Positions 34,256 through 46,000 of a DNA stretch of 64,000 nucleotides are shown piece by piece (the first letter of the stretch is position 1; every line of letters starts with the position of its first letter). Under the pieces are notes generated by a model that saw nothing but the letters and a program-made list of their open reading frames with translations, was not told the DNA's origin and did not search any database. This stretch comes from Cryptomeria japonica (lineage: Eukaryota; Streptophyta; Pinopsida; Cupressales; Cupressaceae). The DNA is taken from NCBI RefSeq assembly GCF_030272615.1, contig NC_081414.1, positions 826,798,896-826,862,895 of the forward strand. Direction: 5' to 3'. Position numbers and translations under genes: made by a program.

Positions 34256-34692
34256 CCATATCCCTCATCCATTTATTTGCTGGCATAATCCTATAAGACT
34301 TGGCTTGTTCATCACTCGAAGCATATTCTCTTCTCGTTAATATTTTATTCTCTTGTTGTAATGCACTTTGCATATTCCTCTTTTTACTAGTTAGTCCCAC
34401 AAGCATGCAAAATGATGCTATTAAGCATTCTCCAGCGGGATCAACATTGGGATGGGTGACCTCTTGAGAAGGTCCCAGGGTAACCCTGGGTAATTCTAGA
34501 AAGGAGTGGTCTTGAAGAGACTGGGCTCTTTCTAGAATTACTAAGAGATAGAAGATTTTGACCCTAAGTGTTAAGATTTTTTTTTGAATTTTTGAAATTA
34601 TTCTTTTTTGAACTTTCTAGATTTAGCCTTTCTGAGGAGAATTCCAATGGTCATGTAACGACCTCCTTCCAACAATTTCTTTTGGAAGTTCT
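34256..34692 (-). mobile_element. Penelope-like element, upstream part (arm 2)
   Basis: This is the continuation of the Penelope-like element on the far side of element F. The minus-strand frame that ends here (KKRNMQSALQQ...RREYASSDEQAKSYRIMPANKWMRDM) is in frame with the reverse transcriptase at 27100 once F is ignored. The stretch pairs as an inverted repeat with 25553-25990 and ends at the insertion point of element A; a few more matching bases continue at 42561-42572. Confidence 0.75.
34688..34692. repeat. Target-site duplication GTTCT, left
   Basis: GTTCT flanks element A here and at 42561-42565. Confidence 0.8.
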
Positions 34693-36280
34693 TGATGGGT
34701 TGGGGTTTAAGATAGACTAGTCTAGTCTATGCTCTTGGATCCTTCCCTTGGATCACCTGGTGTTCTCTTTACACCCTATGGTTTCTAGGACTTCCCTTGC
34801 TTGAGGAATCACTTGACCTTGCCCAATCCACCCACCAATGAGTTGTAATACTGCTCCTAAGGTCTCACCTACTCATGAGACTCAAAACCCCTTACTATGG
34901 CTAATAAGGGCTTGGCTTGTCCTACTGCTTCCTAGGTCCTAGTAAGGATAGTTCAGGTCTCCAACAAGGTTTTCCCACCCATCCATGTGCCCCCAAGAGG
35001 TTTCAAGCTTTCAACCTCTTATCGATTTCACTGTTTTGTGTTTTTGCCTTCAAAATAAGGCTACAAGGATTTTGACCAATTAGGCCTCCTACCCAGTCCT
35101 TTAGGGCTCCCTCTCAAAAATGATGCACAAACTACCCAAACTCATAAAATGGTCTACCATTAATTTGGCAAGGGCTCAAGGATTTCTTTTGTTTTGGGCC
35201 TCCAAGTGGCCGTACTTTGCCTTGGGCGAATTTTGGGGTTTTTAAGGGTTTTGTGAGGGTTTTTAGGCCTGCCAAGGACATAGTGTGTGTTTTCTTCTCT
35301 TCCCACCTTGTTTAGATTGGTGGAAGCTCCTCCTTCAAACCAATTCTGCTTCACTCACCCCTCTACAACTCCTCCAAAGGGTGCCTTCTTCTCTGTCCTT
35401 CCTTGCTCTCCAAGACCTCTGCAACTTGACCCTTCCTAGCCGAGCACTGTTCAGTCTCGCCTAAGATTGGGTCTTTTGATAGCTTCCCTGCATTTTCAAG
35501 GGCCCTTCTTGAATTGAACTATGGTACAAGGTCTGCACTCTCATTCCCCATGGTTTCATGGTGGTTCCACAATGGGGAATGGAGTTATGCATCCATTTAC
35601 TCAAACCAGTCCAAAACTGGACGGTGGGAAGACAATTTACAAACTATTTACAAACACACTCAACTTTCAAATAAAAACCTAATCTAATTGCTCACAATGA
35701 AAGTATTTACACCATAGAAGACATTCCACATAGTTTTGCATGCAAATCAATCCATTAACTTGGTCGGTTGCTTCATACAAACTGACTGGTAACCAACAAA
35801 ATAGTCCCAGTCAAGCATTTCTTACTTGGGACGTACAAAAATGATTAACCCCCTCATATTTTAGGGTTTGGAACATCTTATACAACCCATACCTTGGTAT
35901 ATGTTCTAACATTAGGGCTCTCCATGCTCAATAAGGGTCTTTGACCATTTGGGTGGAAAAGTTGCTTGACAACTTTTAAAAGTTGTCATGCAACTTTTGC
36001 ATCTTTTAAGAAACTTTGCCATTGTTGCTTTTCATGACTCCTAAGCCTATTTTGGGCTATCCTAAGGATAGTAACATTGCAATAATGCCTAACACACATC
36101 CAAGGCACATGCAACCTCTCCTACACAAGAAATCACAACAAAACACTAAGGACCTAAAACTAGGACATAGCCAAGAACAAATGAGCTCATGGCTCTTATT
36201 CATATACAATGGCTTCAAAAGAAGCATAACACCAACAAAACAAAGAAGGAAGAAGAGCTTGGAAGGGTGCTCCTTCACCA
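34693..36280 (-). repeat. Element A 3' LTR
   Basis: On the minus strand it starts TGGTGAAGGAGCACC and ends AACCCATCA. It contains the perfect palindrome ACAACTTTTAAAAGTTGT at 35969-35986, within a string of CAACTTTT words. Confidence 0.9.
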
Positions 36281-36292
36281 TACTCCCCCTCT
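36281..36292 (-). other. Element A polypurine tract
   Basis: The minus strand reads AGAGGGGGAGTA immediately before the 3' LTR. It is the expected plus-strand primer. Confidence 0.8.
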
Positions 36293-36300
36293 GTGCACAA

Positions 36301-37779
36301 CTAAGAAATAGAAGAAGAGATGAGAGCCGGGTCTATGCCAAGTGTCTTGAACTTGCTCTCCTCCACCCAAGTTGCTTTAGATACAGGTTGGCCTGCCCAT
36401 TTTACCAAGTGCTCCATGTAGACCTGATGTCTAGTGGACTTCTTCATCCTAGATTCCAAGATCTCCTCTGCTATAGGCTTCTTCACCTATGGTAAGACAT
36501 TAAAATCTAGGTCCCGCAGTACCTTGGCTTGGCTCTCAATCTGCCCTTCTATCTCACCCCTAAACATGATCAAGTCAGGAACATTAAAGACTGGTGATAT
36601 AGCCAAATCTGAAGGCAGGTCAACCTTGTAAGCATTCTCACCATATTTTGACAGGATTCTACAATGTCCTACCCTCTTCATTTGCAGTTTGGTAGGCTTA
36701 CCACTTTGCATCCTAGCTTTGCTCAAATGGACCATCACATAGTCACCCACCTTGAACTAAACTTCTCTCCTTTTCTCATCCATTTTTGCTTTCAATTTTT
36801 GAGTGGATTCAAGGATGGCTTTCTTGACTTGCTCCTGGACTTCCTTGATGGTTTGAGTGAATTCCTCTGCTTGCCCATTCTTCATCTCCAAAGTACCAAG
36901 GTCTCTCAACTCACATATTCCACTTGGATGTCTGCCATACACAACCTCAAAAGGACTTCTACTAGTGGTCCTATTCACACTGTCATTATATGCATACTCT
37001 ACTTGAGGAATGATTAGGTCCCATGTCTGCCCATACTCCTTAGTTAAACACCTCAACAAGTTGCCTAACACCTTGTTGATAACTTCAGTTTGATCATCGG
37101 TTTGAGGATGGTAAGCTGAGCTAAGTGACAAGTTAGTTCCTAGTCTCCTCCATAATGTTTGCCAAAAATGGCCCATGAACTTGCTGTCCCTGTCTGAAAC
37201 AATGCTTAAAGGGAGTTCATGAATCCTAACAATCTCCTTAAAGAAGAGATGTACAACATAGCTAGCATCATGTGTAGTCTTACATGGTATGAAATGGATC
37301 ATCTTGGAAAATCTATCTAGTACCACATAGATGTTGTCAATACCTATCTTTGTCTTGTGAAGTGCTACTACAATGTCCATGCTTATACATTCCCAAGGTC
37401 TATTTGGGACTGGCAATGGTTGATAGAGACAAGCATTGCTTGATCCTCCCTTTGCTCTTTGGCATACACCACATTGCTCCACATACCTCTTCACATCTCC
37501 TGGCAGCTTTGGCCAATAATAGTACCTCTGTACTAAATGCAAGGTTTTGTTGACTCGAAAGTGTCCACTTAAACTACCATTGTGTTTCTCTTGGATGAGG
37601 TTTTCCCTCATGGATCCTCTTGGCACACACAACTGATTACCTTTGAACAAGAGACCATTTTGGAGAGTGTAATCTGCATACTCACCATGGAAATGGTTCT
37701 CAAACTCCTTGCAAACCTTGTAAGCTGATGAGAAGTCTTCATCTCCTTCATAGAGGTCCTTGAAACCTTCTATTCCCAT
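36301..37779 (-). pseudogene. Element A integrase with chromodomain (broken)
   Basis: An open stretch of 340 codons (37779-36757) holds the H-H-C-C zinc domain (HNGSLSGHF...CGVCQRAK) and the DDE core: SMDIVVAL, VSDRDSKF and Q-T-E-V-I-N. A stop follows, then the GPY/F-like domain (36750-36487: YVMVHLSKARMQ...YKVDLP). After another stop comes a chromodomain (36486-36301: ILESRMKKSTRHQVYMEHLVKWAGQPVSKATWVEE). Domain order is that of chromoviruses. The two stops would remove the C-terminal targeting module from any product. Confidence 0.85.
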
Positions 37780-37788
37780 GCTCTACAA

Positions 37789-38910
37789 CTATAGTTCTTG
37801 AACTATCAACAACTTCCAGCTTAGTGCATCTGCCACCTTGTTGAGTTGCCCCTTCTTATGCTTAATGGTGAAGATGAAGGATTGGAGGTACTCCATCCAT
37901 TTCAAATGTCTATTGCTAAGGTTCTCTTGAGTGTTAATGGAACTCAATGCCTGATTGTCTGTGAACACCACAAATTCCTTTGGAAGTAGGTAATGCCTCC
38001 ATTTCTTAAGAGACTACACTAATCCATACAACTCTAGGTCATAGGCTAAGTACTTCTTCTTTGCTTCAATAAGCTTCTCACTAAAAAATGCCACAGGTCT
38101 TCCCTCTTAACTCAATACACCCCCTACTGCAATTCCACTTGCATCACATTCCAAAGTGAAGAACTTATAGAAAGTAGGTAGGAGAAGGATAGGTTTTGTA
38201 GCTACTTCCTACTTCAATAATTGAAATGCTTTGTCAGCCTACTTAGTCCATTTAAACTTGGTTTTAAGGCCTCCTTTTATGGTGTCAAGGACTAGTGCAC
38301 ATATGCCACTGAAGTTCCTCACAAACTTTCTATAGAATTGAGCTAATCCATGGAAACTCCTAACTTCAGTCCTTGTTCTAGGTGCAGGCCAATTCAAAAT
38401 TGCCTCCACTTTGCTTGGATCCATCTTCAAGGTTCCTTTAGACACCACAAATCCTAAGTAGACCAGCTCTTTCTGCAAGAAGTCACACTTCTCTAGGTTG
38501 ATGGATAATTTCTCCTCATGCAACCTCTCTAAGACTAACCTCAAATGCTCAAGGTGCTCCTCTTTGGTTCTACTATAGATGAGAATGTTATCTAGGTACA
38601 CCACCACAAATCTACCTATGAAGTCTTTCAACACCTCATTCATCAACCTCATGAAGGTGCTTGGGGCATTGGTGAGTCCAAATGGCATCACAAGTCATTC
38701 ATACAACCCTTCTGTGGTCTTGAAAGCAGTCTTCCACTCATCACCCTCCTTGATTCTAATCTGGTGATAACCGCTTTTAAGGTCCAAATTAGTGAAATAC
38801 ATAGCACCTCCTAAATAGTTTGTTAAATCCTCTATTCTAGGAATAGGAAACCTATACCTTATGGTGATCCTATTGATTGCCCTTGAATCAGTGCAAAGTC
38901 TCCACTTACC
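37789..38910 (-). pseudogene. Element A reverse transcriptase and RNase H (broken)
   Basis: The RT palm reads [20 protein letters not shown], then [12 protein letters not shown] near 38600-38575. The usual YLDD box has Asn (AAC, 38587-38589) for the second catalytic Asp. The thumb and connection ([11 protein letters not shown]...) follow. RNase H lies at about 38200-37789 with a stop near 38109 and ends in HKKGQLNKVADALSWK. A stop also replaces a Trp codon just before MPFGL near 38697. Elements B and D help to assign the frame. Confidence 0.85.
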
Positions 38911-39723
38911 TCATTTTTTGGATGCTAGCACTACCAGGACTGCACATGGACTGATGCTCTTCTTAATTAGTCCTTGTTCCAATAACTCCTGCACTTGCCT
39001 TGCTACTTCCTTATTCTGATCAGGTGTGAGCTTATATGCAACTTTGCTAGGTAGGGATGCTCCAGGAACAAAGTCTATTTGCTGACTTATAGACCTTCTT
39101 GGTGGGAGTGTTGCAGGTGCTCCATCACTCACTATATCCTTAAACTCTTGCAACATTTGCTTCACCTCCTTGGGTACCTTTGCCTGCAACTTGTCTTCTT
39201 CCTCTTTTGGCTTCACAAAGATGGCACACTTCACTATCTCCTCCTCATGTAGCAAGTTTAAGAACTCTTTACCAGTAGCCAATAAGACACTAGGTGTTCT
39301 TGAAGTTCCCTCCTCATTCTCTATCAAAGACTAAATCTTAAAGGTCTTGCTGTCCTTCTTGAATGAAATGAAGTTCTCCTCTCCATCATAGATCACCTTC
39401 CTATCAAATTGCCAGGGTCTACCTAGTAGTAGGTGACATGCATCCATTGGTAACACATCACAAAGGATCTTATGCTTATATCCTCCAATAGAAAACTCTA
39501 CCCAAGTTTGTTCATTGACTAGCACACTCTGCTCATGGTTCAACCATGTCACCTTGTATGGGTTAGTGTGGGGCATCCTTGTAAGTTTCAACTTCCTAAC
39601 TGCCTCTTCTGATATGATGTTGTCAGTTGAGCCTGAATCAACTATCGCCTTGCACACTTTACCAAGAACTTTGCATCTCACCCTAAACAATGCTCTCCTA
39701 TGCTTAGTTTCATTCTTGACTGG
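38911..39723 (-). pseudogene. Element A protease and RT N-terminal part (broken)
   Basis: The reading 39690-39331 contains the retropepsin active site IVDSGSTDNII and ends LLLGRPWQFDRKVIYDG..., 119 codons. After one stop, 39327-38911 carries the linker and the start of the reverse transcriptase (FKDIVSDGAPATLPPRRSISQQIDFVPGASLP...LLEQGLIKKSISPCAVLVVLASKK). A further stop interrupts the next RT motif. Confidence 0.85.
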
Positions 39724-40898
39724 CTATCTTATCAAGACCCTATTCAACATTAGATTTTCTCCAATCTCTGATTCAATATGGTCTACTTCAGGTGTCTTAC
39801 TGCTTGAAGAGTCTTCATGTGCATAAGCAACCCTCTTTCCACTATTTGATGAGGTAGGCTTGTTAGGGCATCTATATGCCGGATGTCCCAATTGTCCACA
39901 GTTGTAACACTTCATAGTTGCAAATTAGGAGTTACCTCTGCTGATACCTCTACCCTTATTTGGACCACATTGTGCACCTCTTTTTCTAGAATGTCCCCCT
40001 CTGAGACCGGTTTCACTGCCATGTTCAATCAACTTGGCTTCTCCTTGGTTCCTCTGCTCATTTGCCTTGCTTTGGTAACCACCTCGGTGATTCATTTGCT
40101 CTCTACCTCTGCCTCTACCCCTGTTATTGGAGTCTCCTTTCCTTTTGTTCCTCTCTTCCACTTTGACAGCAAGTTGATGACATTTTTGAATAGTAGTAGG
40201 AGTCCATAGGCTTATCTCCTCTTGAATGTTCCACTTTAGGCCGCTTAGATACCTAGCCACCTTAATAGATTCATCTTCTTGGACTTTGGATCTAAAATAA
40301 AGTTTTTGAAATTCTTCAGTGTAGGTGGTCACATCAAGGTCTTTTTGCTCAATCCCTATCTCTTCTTATGAAGTTGGACTTCGTAATCCTCTGGTAAGTA
40401 GTTCTCTTTGATCTTTCTCACTATGGCCTTCCAATTGGCAATAGGTAGCTTCCCCATGCTAACTCTCTCTTCTTGCAAGTACTTCCACCATGTTAAAGTT
40501 GCTCCCCTTAATCTTGATTTGGCAACCTTAATCTTTTGAGCCTCTATCACTCCCTCACACTCAAAGTGGCTTTCCATGCCCTCAATCCATTCCATAACAG
40601 TGTCAATGTCCATCGTTCGACTGAAATGTGGTAATCCTTCAAAAGCTTTGGTGTTCAAAGCCTTAATAGCCTTCACAAAAGGTTCTTCATTAAACAAGGG
40701 ATCTGGTTCAGGTATAATGCCATCTATGTCTATAGTTTTTTTGCCTTTGTCCTTGGTGTCTTCTCCCCAAGGTCCTTGTGTCCTCTGATCCACCACTTCC
40801 TGCAATTTATCCCTTATCTCACTCATAGCTTCTTCAAGGAGTCTATTCTTCTCCTTCTACTCTTCTACCTCCCTAGCCAGCTCTGCATTAGTGACCAT
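39724..40898 (-). pseudogene. Element A gag (broken by stops)
   Basis: The start is the ATG at 40898 (MVTNAELAREVEE), matching element D's gag start. A TAG replaces Gln at codon 14, and another TAG sits near 40356 where D has Gln. The capsid region contains MEWIEGMESHFECEGVIEAQKIKVAKSRLRGATLTWWKYL. An Arg/Gly-rich stretch follows near 40130-39950. The knuckle CYNCGQLGHPAYRC is at about 39910-39870. Between the RG-rich part and the knuckle a TAA replaces a Tyr codon. Confidence 0.85.
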
Positions 40899-40962
40899 TC
40901 TCCTCCCCCCTACCGATTCACTAGTATATAGAGACATACAAAGTCCAACAAATCTTTAACGT

Positions 40963-40974
40963 GCTTTGATACCA
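40963..40974 (-). other. Element A primer binding site
   Basis: The minus strand reads TGGTATCAAAGC, 11 of 12 to the initiator-Met-tRNA site, three bases from the LTR. Confidence 0.85.
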
Positions 40975-40977
40975 ATC

Positions 40978-42560
40978 TGATGGGTTGGGGTTTGGGATAA
41001 ACTAGTCTAGTCTATGCTCTTGGATCCTTCGCTTGGATCACTTGGTGTTCTCTTCACACCCTAGGGTCTCTAGGACTTCCCTTGCTTGAGGAATCCCCTG
41101 ACCTTTCCCAATCCACCCACCAATGAGTTGCAATACTGCTCCTAAGGTCTCACCTACTCATGAGACTCAAAACCCCTTACTATGGCTAATAAGGGCTTGG
41201 CTTGTCCTACTGCTTCCTAGGTCCTAGCAAGGATAGGTCAGGTCTCCAACAAGGTTTTCCCACCCATCCATTTTCTCCCAAGAGGTTTCAAGCTTTCAAC
41301 CTCTTACCGATTTCATTGTTTTGTGTTTTTGCCTTCAAAATAAGGCTACAAGGATTTTGACCAATTAGGCCTCCTACCCGGTCCTTTAGGGCTCCCTCTC
41401 ACAAAAAATGCACAAAATACCCAAACTCCTAAAATGGCCTACCATTCATTTGGCAAGGGCTCAAGGATTTCTCTGGTTTTGGGCCTCCAAGTGGCCGTAC
41501 TTTGCCTTGGGCAAATTTTGGGGTTTTTAAGGGTTTTGTGAGGGTTTTTAGGCCTGCCAGGGACACAGTGTGTGTTTGCTGCTCTTGCCACCTTTTTTGG
41601 ATTGGTGGAAGCTCCTCCTTCACACCAATGATGCTTCACTCAGCCCTCTACAACTCCTCCAAAAGGTGCACTCTTCTCTATCCTTGCTCTCCAAGATCTC
41701 TGCAACTTGACCCTTGCTAGCTGGGCACTGTTCAGTCTCGCCTAGGATTGGGTCTTTTGATGGCTTCCCTATATTTTCAAGGGCCTTGGTTGCATTGAAC
41801 TATGGTACAAGGTCTGCACTCTCATTCCCCATGGTTTCATGGTGGTTCCACAATGGGGAATGGAGTTATGCCTTCATTTACACAAACCAGTCCAAAACTG
41901 GACAGTGGGAAGGCAATTTACAAACTATTTACAAACACAGTCAACCTGCAAATAAAAACCTAATCTAATTTCTCACAATGAAAGTATTTACACCATAGAA
42001 GACATTCCATAGAGTTTTGCATGCAAATCAATCCATTAACTTGCTTGGTTGCTTCATACAAACTGACTGGTAACCAACAAAACAGTCACAGTCAAGCTTT
42101 TCTTACTTGGGCCATACAACAATGATTAACCCCTCATATTTTAGGGTTTGGAACATCTTATACTACCCATACCTTGGTCGGTGTGCCAACATTAGGGCTC
42201 TCCACGCTCAATAAGGGTCTTTGACCATTTGGGTGGAAAAGTTGCTTGACAACTTTTAAAAGTTGTCATGCAACTTTTGCATCTTTTAAGCAACTTTACC
42301 ATTGTTACTTTTCATGACTCCTAAGCCTATTTTGGGCTATCCTAAGGACAGTAACATGCCAATAAGGCCTAACACACATCCAAGGCACACACAACCTCTC
42401 CTGCACAAGAAATCACAACAAAACACTAAGGACCTAAAACTAGGACCTAGCCAAGAACAAATGAGCTCATGGCTCTTATTCATATACAATGGCTTCAAAA
42501 GAAGCATAACACCAACAAAACAAAGAAGGGGGAAGAGCTTGGAAGGGTGCTGCTGCACTA
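40978..42560 (-). repeat. Element A 5' LTR
   Basis: 1583 bp, collinear with 34693-36280, with the same palindrome at 42249-42266. Its outermost bases read TAGTG on the minus strand instead of TGGTG, a single change from the canonical TG end. Confidence 0.9.
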
Positions 42561-42639
42561 GTTCTATTGGCCAGTGGATTTATCTCCATGCCTATTTATC
42601 TCCACTTCATGTCTTCTTTGTTTTTTGAGTTAAACAGAT

Positions 42640-42795
42640 GAGCCTTCAATAGGAAAAACTAGTTTTAAATAGCTCTCTAATAAAGATATCATGTTTTTTC
42701 TATGCTAAATCTCCCTTTTTATTTACTTATCTTTTTCAATCTTTTTTCATTTGCTACCAGTGATTCATTGAAAATTTTTATTGTAACCCTAAAAT
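42640..42795. repeat. Dispersed repeat R1, copy 2
   Basis: Same order of words as copy 1 at 16092-16245 (CCTTCAATAGG, AAACTAGTTTTAAA, CTAATAAAGAT, GCTAAATCTCCC, GATTCATTGAAAA), same strand, about 80% alike by eye. Confidence 0.65.
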
Positions 42796-42799
42796 TTGT

Positions 42800-43015
42800 A
42801 TCTCTATTCCTCCATATTTCTTTTTCCATCTCACTCTATCTCTATCTTATTAACTCTCCATCTCTTTCTACCACTAGATATCTCTACCTCTCTATATATG
42901 TCACTTGTTATCTCTTTCTTTATCATCTCCTCCCCCGCCTTTCTCTCTCCTTTATTTCCCCCTCTTTATATTTGTATCTTTCTCTCTCCCTCCCTCTCTC
43001 CTTCCCTATTGTTAA
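42800..43015. repeat. Pyrimidine-rich low-complexity tract
   Basis: Mostly TCTC/TCCC words with few purines. The ORFs that cross it are artefacts. Confidence 0.7.
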
Positions 43016-46000
43016 CATAACATGAGATTAACGGTAATGGAACATGATCATCTTACTTATTTAGAAGTTTTATTTTACAAACAACATCTTTTTCTAAATG
43101 ACTTACTGATTGAGAACATGACTACACAAATTTAGGCAAAACATATGACAACAATTTTCTTAATTCACCTTCCAGACCTCTTTGGCATACCCATTACATA
43201 CCAAGTTGCGGCTAGTTAATTGTATATTTTGACATAAATAACTTTAAATGTACCCTTGCATAGAGAAGGTGGGCCAATTGGATGAGAGGATCGACATTTT
43301 CTTGTTGTGCAGGGTATAGCACCATGATTGTGGGAAGAGACTTGGCCATAAGTTGTAATGAGTGGAGGAGATGAGTGTATAACCTTATACATTTTTATCA
43401 CAGATCAGCCATGCATAACAACCTAGTCTTATGTGGAAAATTTGAATGTTGGATTAGAAAAAAAATCCATCTCTATTTTCATTGCCTACAAAAAAAAGAT
43501 TTCATTTCTATTTGCATCAATTTCATTGACAGTGATTAGTGATGATAGTTTCTAAAAGAAGATTGGATATTTGAGGGAATGCAATCCAATCTCATATTTT
43601 ATGTTGATTCAAAACAATTTTCTAGTATTTACATATAAAATAAACTTGCATACCTATATTTTTAAAAATCTATATAGAATGTACATTGAGAAATATAATT
43701 TTTGTATAATTTTAATGTAAAATTATGAATGCCTAAGAAAATTATAAAGACACTTTCTATGAATGTTAATCTAAATAAGATAATAAAAGTTGTAAATTTA
43801 CCTCACAAACCTGAGTTTCCTTTTCTGGAATCATATAATCCATGAAACTATAAAACAAGAATAGATAACTAACGATCGATTGAAATTGAAAGAAAAATGA
43901 AAATGTGGCATTTCACCCTACAAATAACTAAATATTTGAAAGTCGTCTTTCAATATTTCTAGAGGAAGGAGCCAAAATTTACATATAATGGGTGGCTTGA
44001 TATTTTGATTTTTTCTAAAGAGCAAGCTTTTAAATTTCTTGATATAGTATTTTTTTGTTTTTAAAAATACTAGTATAGCGAAGTTGACCCCGCAGTGCAA
44101 CAATATGTTGCAACCCACTGTTACTAGTGGGTCTATGGTTCGTACCCCTACTCGAGCGCTTGATTGTCATGTACCCTTCCTATTGTGTTTTGTGCCCATC
44201 GAGATACTACGATGGAGATTGGTCTGTGGTGAGGTGTTAAGGCCTCCATTCTACTCCCCAAGGATGAACATGAGATATCGATGCCATGTGAGCAAAAGAA
44301 CGGTGCTTGCTACAATGCAGGTGAACGTGGATGGATGCAGGTGGACGACAGTCGATGGAAGGATTTTCTCTCGAGAGATAAGGCTGTCATATGGAGAAAT
44401 AAGGAGATAGGATTAGGGTGATAAGGATAGGGTTCGGGGTGATAAAGGAGAATCAGTGGAGTGATAAGGAGTGGAGCGACAAGGTGAGCATGGAGGGATA
44501 AGGGTGAATGGTGAATGGAGTGATAAGGAGAGAAGATTTTAGAGAGAAAAAAAAATAGAGGTGTTAATATTTCATCATATAAGATAACATCTCTGAGGAT
44601 GAGGTCTCTAAAAAAAGTGGCTTCATTCATTCATAGCTCCAGTTAAAAGCATTATTGGCTTCGACCTCTTACTGAGCAAAAAAAAAAAATGAGTATAGCC
44701 ATTGCCAAATAGTGTCGTTTCATATTGACTATTTGATCTATTTTTGTATTGAGTAGCAAGCTATAGTTCCCAAAGGTCCTAAAATGTAATTTTACCTCAA
44801 CACATCATTACTAAATTGTAATCCCACATTGTCCAATACCAATGCACCAGAGAACCAAACTAGAAATAAACACATTCTATACAAACTCTACATTTTGCAA
44901 AGAAAATAAAATGACAACAAAATATGATCCAATCCCCAATTAGGGGAATTTTTATTAAGTAATCATTCTAGTGTCTCCTCTTTAGTGTACAACAGGTCCC
45001 TTTATATAGCTATAGGTGACTATAATGAATAATTCATAATAAGATATTAGTTCTAGCCATTATCTTCTATGATCTCTCCAAAATATCTCCATGTTTCTCT
45101 CAATAATCTTCATCCTTACTTTTTCTCTTTTCTCTTCATCTATCATTCCTACATAGACTTTATAGAAGAAGTATAAATTATTACATTTCTATTCATATTA
45201 TTCAGTAGGCATAATTCCTGCATAAGAACTTTTCATTAAATTGGCCCCTTCTCTCTTCCATGCCTTTTTTTCCTTTAATATTCAACTTCATTTTCCATGA
45301 TCTTTGATTTTCTCATTATTTTATCCTTGATCTTCCTTCATCTCATACTTGTAACATAAAAATTTTTGAAGTCCATATAAAGGAGTAGCCATCCACTAGA
45401 ATACATGGGTTGTCAGCCACTGTATCCACTGGGTTCCCTAGGAAGCCCTTTTTCGTATATGGTTTTTCAATCATTCTTTGTCACGAGTCTACATACTTGT
45501 ACCTGTTATTCCCCCCCTACATAATCACCATCATCCTCATTCTCCTAGGTTTTTGGCTTACTTGTAACCCTATTGTCAATGCTCCTACATAAAATATTCA
45601 ATATGTTTGAAATCTTTATCCATGTCCTTCTCATGAGATTGGCTAGGTCCAATGGTCGAATCGTGTACCTTTAGTTAGACTACTCATTTTTAATAATGTA
45701 TAGCCACTCGTTAGCTTTTCTCTATTATGACTCATACATGACCACCATCTTAGACATCTATCATGCTATCATTAAGCTATAGGCACTCTCATTCTCTCCC
45801 ACTCTAAGTATGTTGATCATTCTTCTAATAGAGAAAATTTTGATAATTGTGTAGCTCAAGGAGCTCAAATCAAGGCTCATTTGTACTAGCTCAAAATTGG
45901 GGATAAAATTTTAAGAATTATTTTAAACCCTTCAAGCATGGAAGTTTTTTGAAATAATTGAGAATATAAAAGATGAACAACATTTCCTCTCTACACTTCA

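Larger units (their letters stand above)
34693..42560 (-). mobile_element. Element A: full-length chromovirus (Ty3/gypsy), inactive
   Basis: LTRs lie at 34693-36280 and 40978-42560, both about 1.58 kb, with a GTTCT duplication outside. The primer site is at 40963-40974 and the polypurine tract at 36281-36292. The 4.7-kb interior encodes, in minus-strand order, gag, protease, reverse transcriptase, RNase H, integrase and a chromodomain. The LTRs differ at about 12 of the first 200 positions by eye, so A is younger than F. Several stops and a catalytic Asp-to-Asn change in the reverse transcriptase mean this copy cannot move by itself. Chromodomains target such elements to modified histones. 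Confidence 0.9.

Noticed and set aside
41429-41968. Overlapping ORFs of 60-84 codons in the element A 5' LTR
   Set aside because: Equivalent but differently broken ORFs occur in the other LTR at 35160-35354. They are not conserved as proteins and lie in regulatory LTR sequence.
42702-43025. ORF with a hydrophobic, Ser/Leu-rich product resembling a membrane protein
   Set aside because: It is a pyrimidine-rich low-complexity tract. Two frames are open with similar composition, and there are no conserved motifs.
44084-44410. Plus-strand ORF of 108 codons and a GGTTCG word like a tRNA T-arm at about 44137
   Set aside because: No acceptor stem, D-arm or anticodon arm can be paired around it. The ORF product has no recognisable motif and stands alone.
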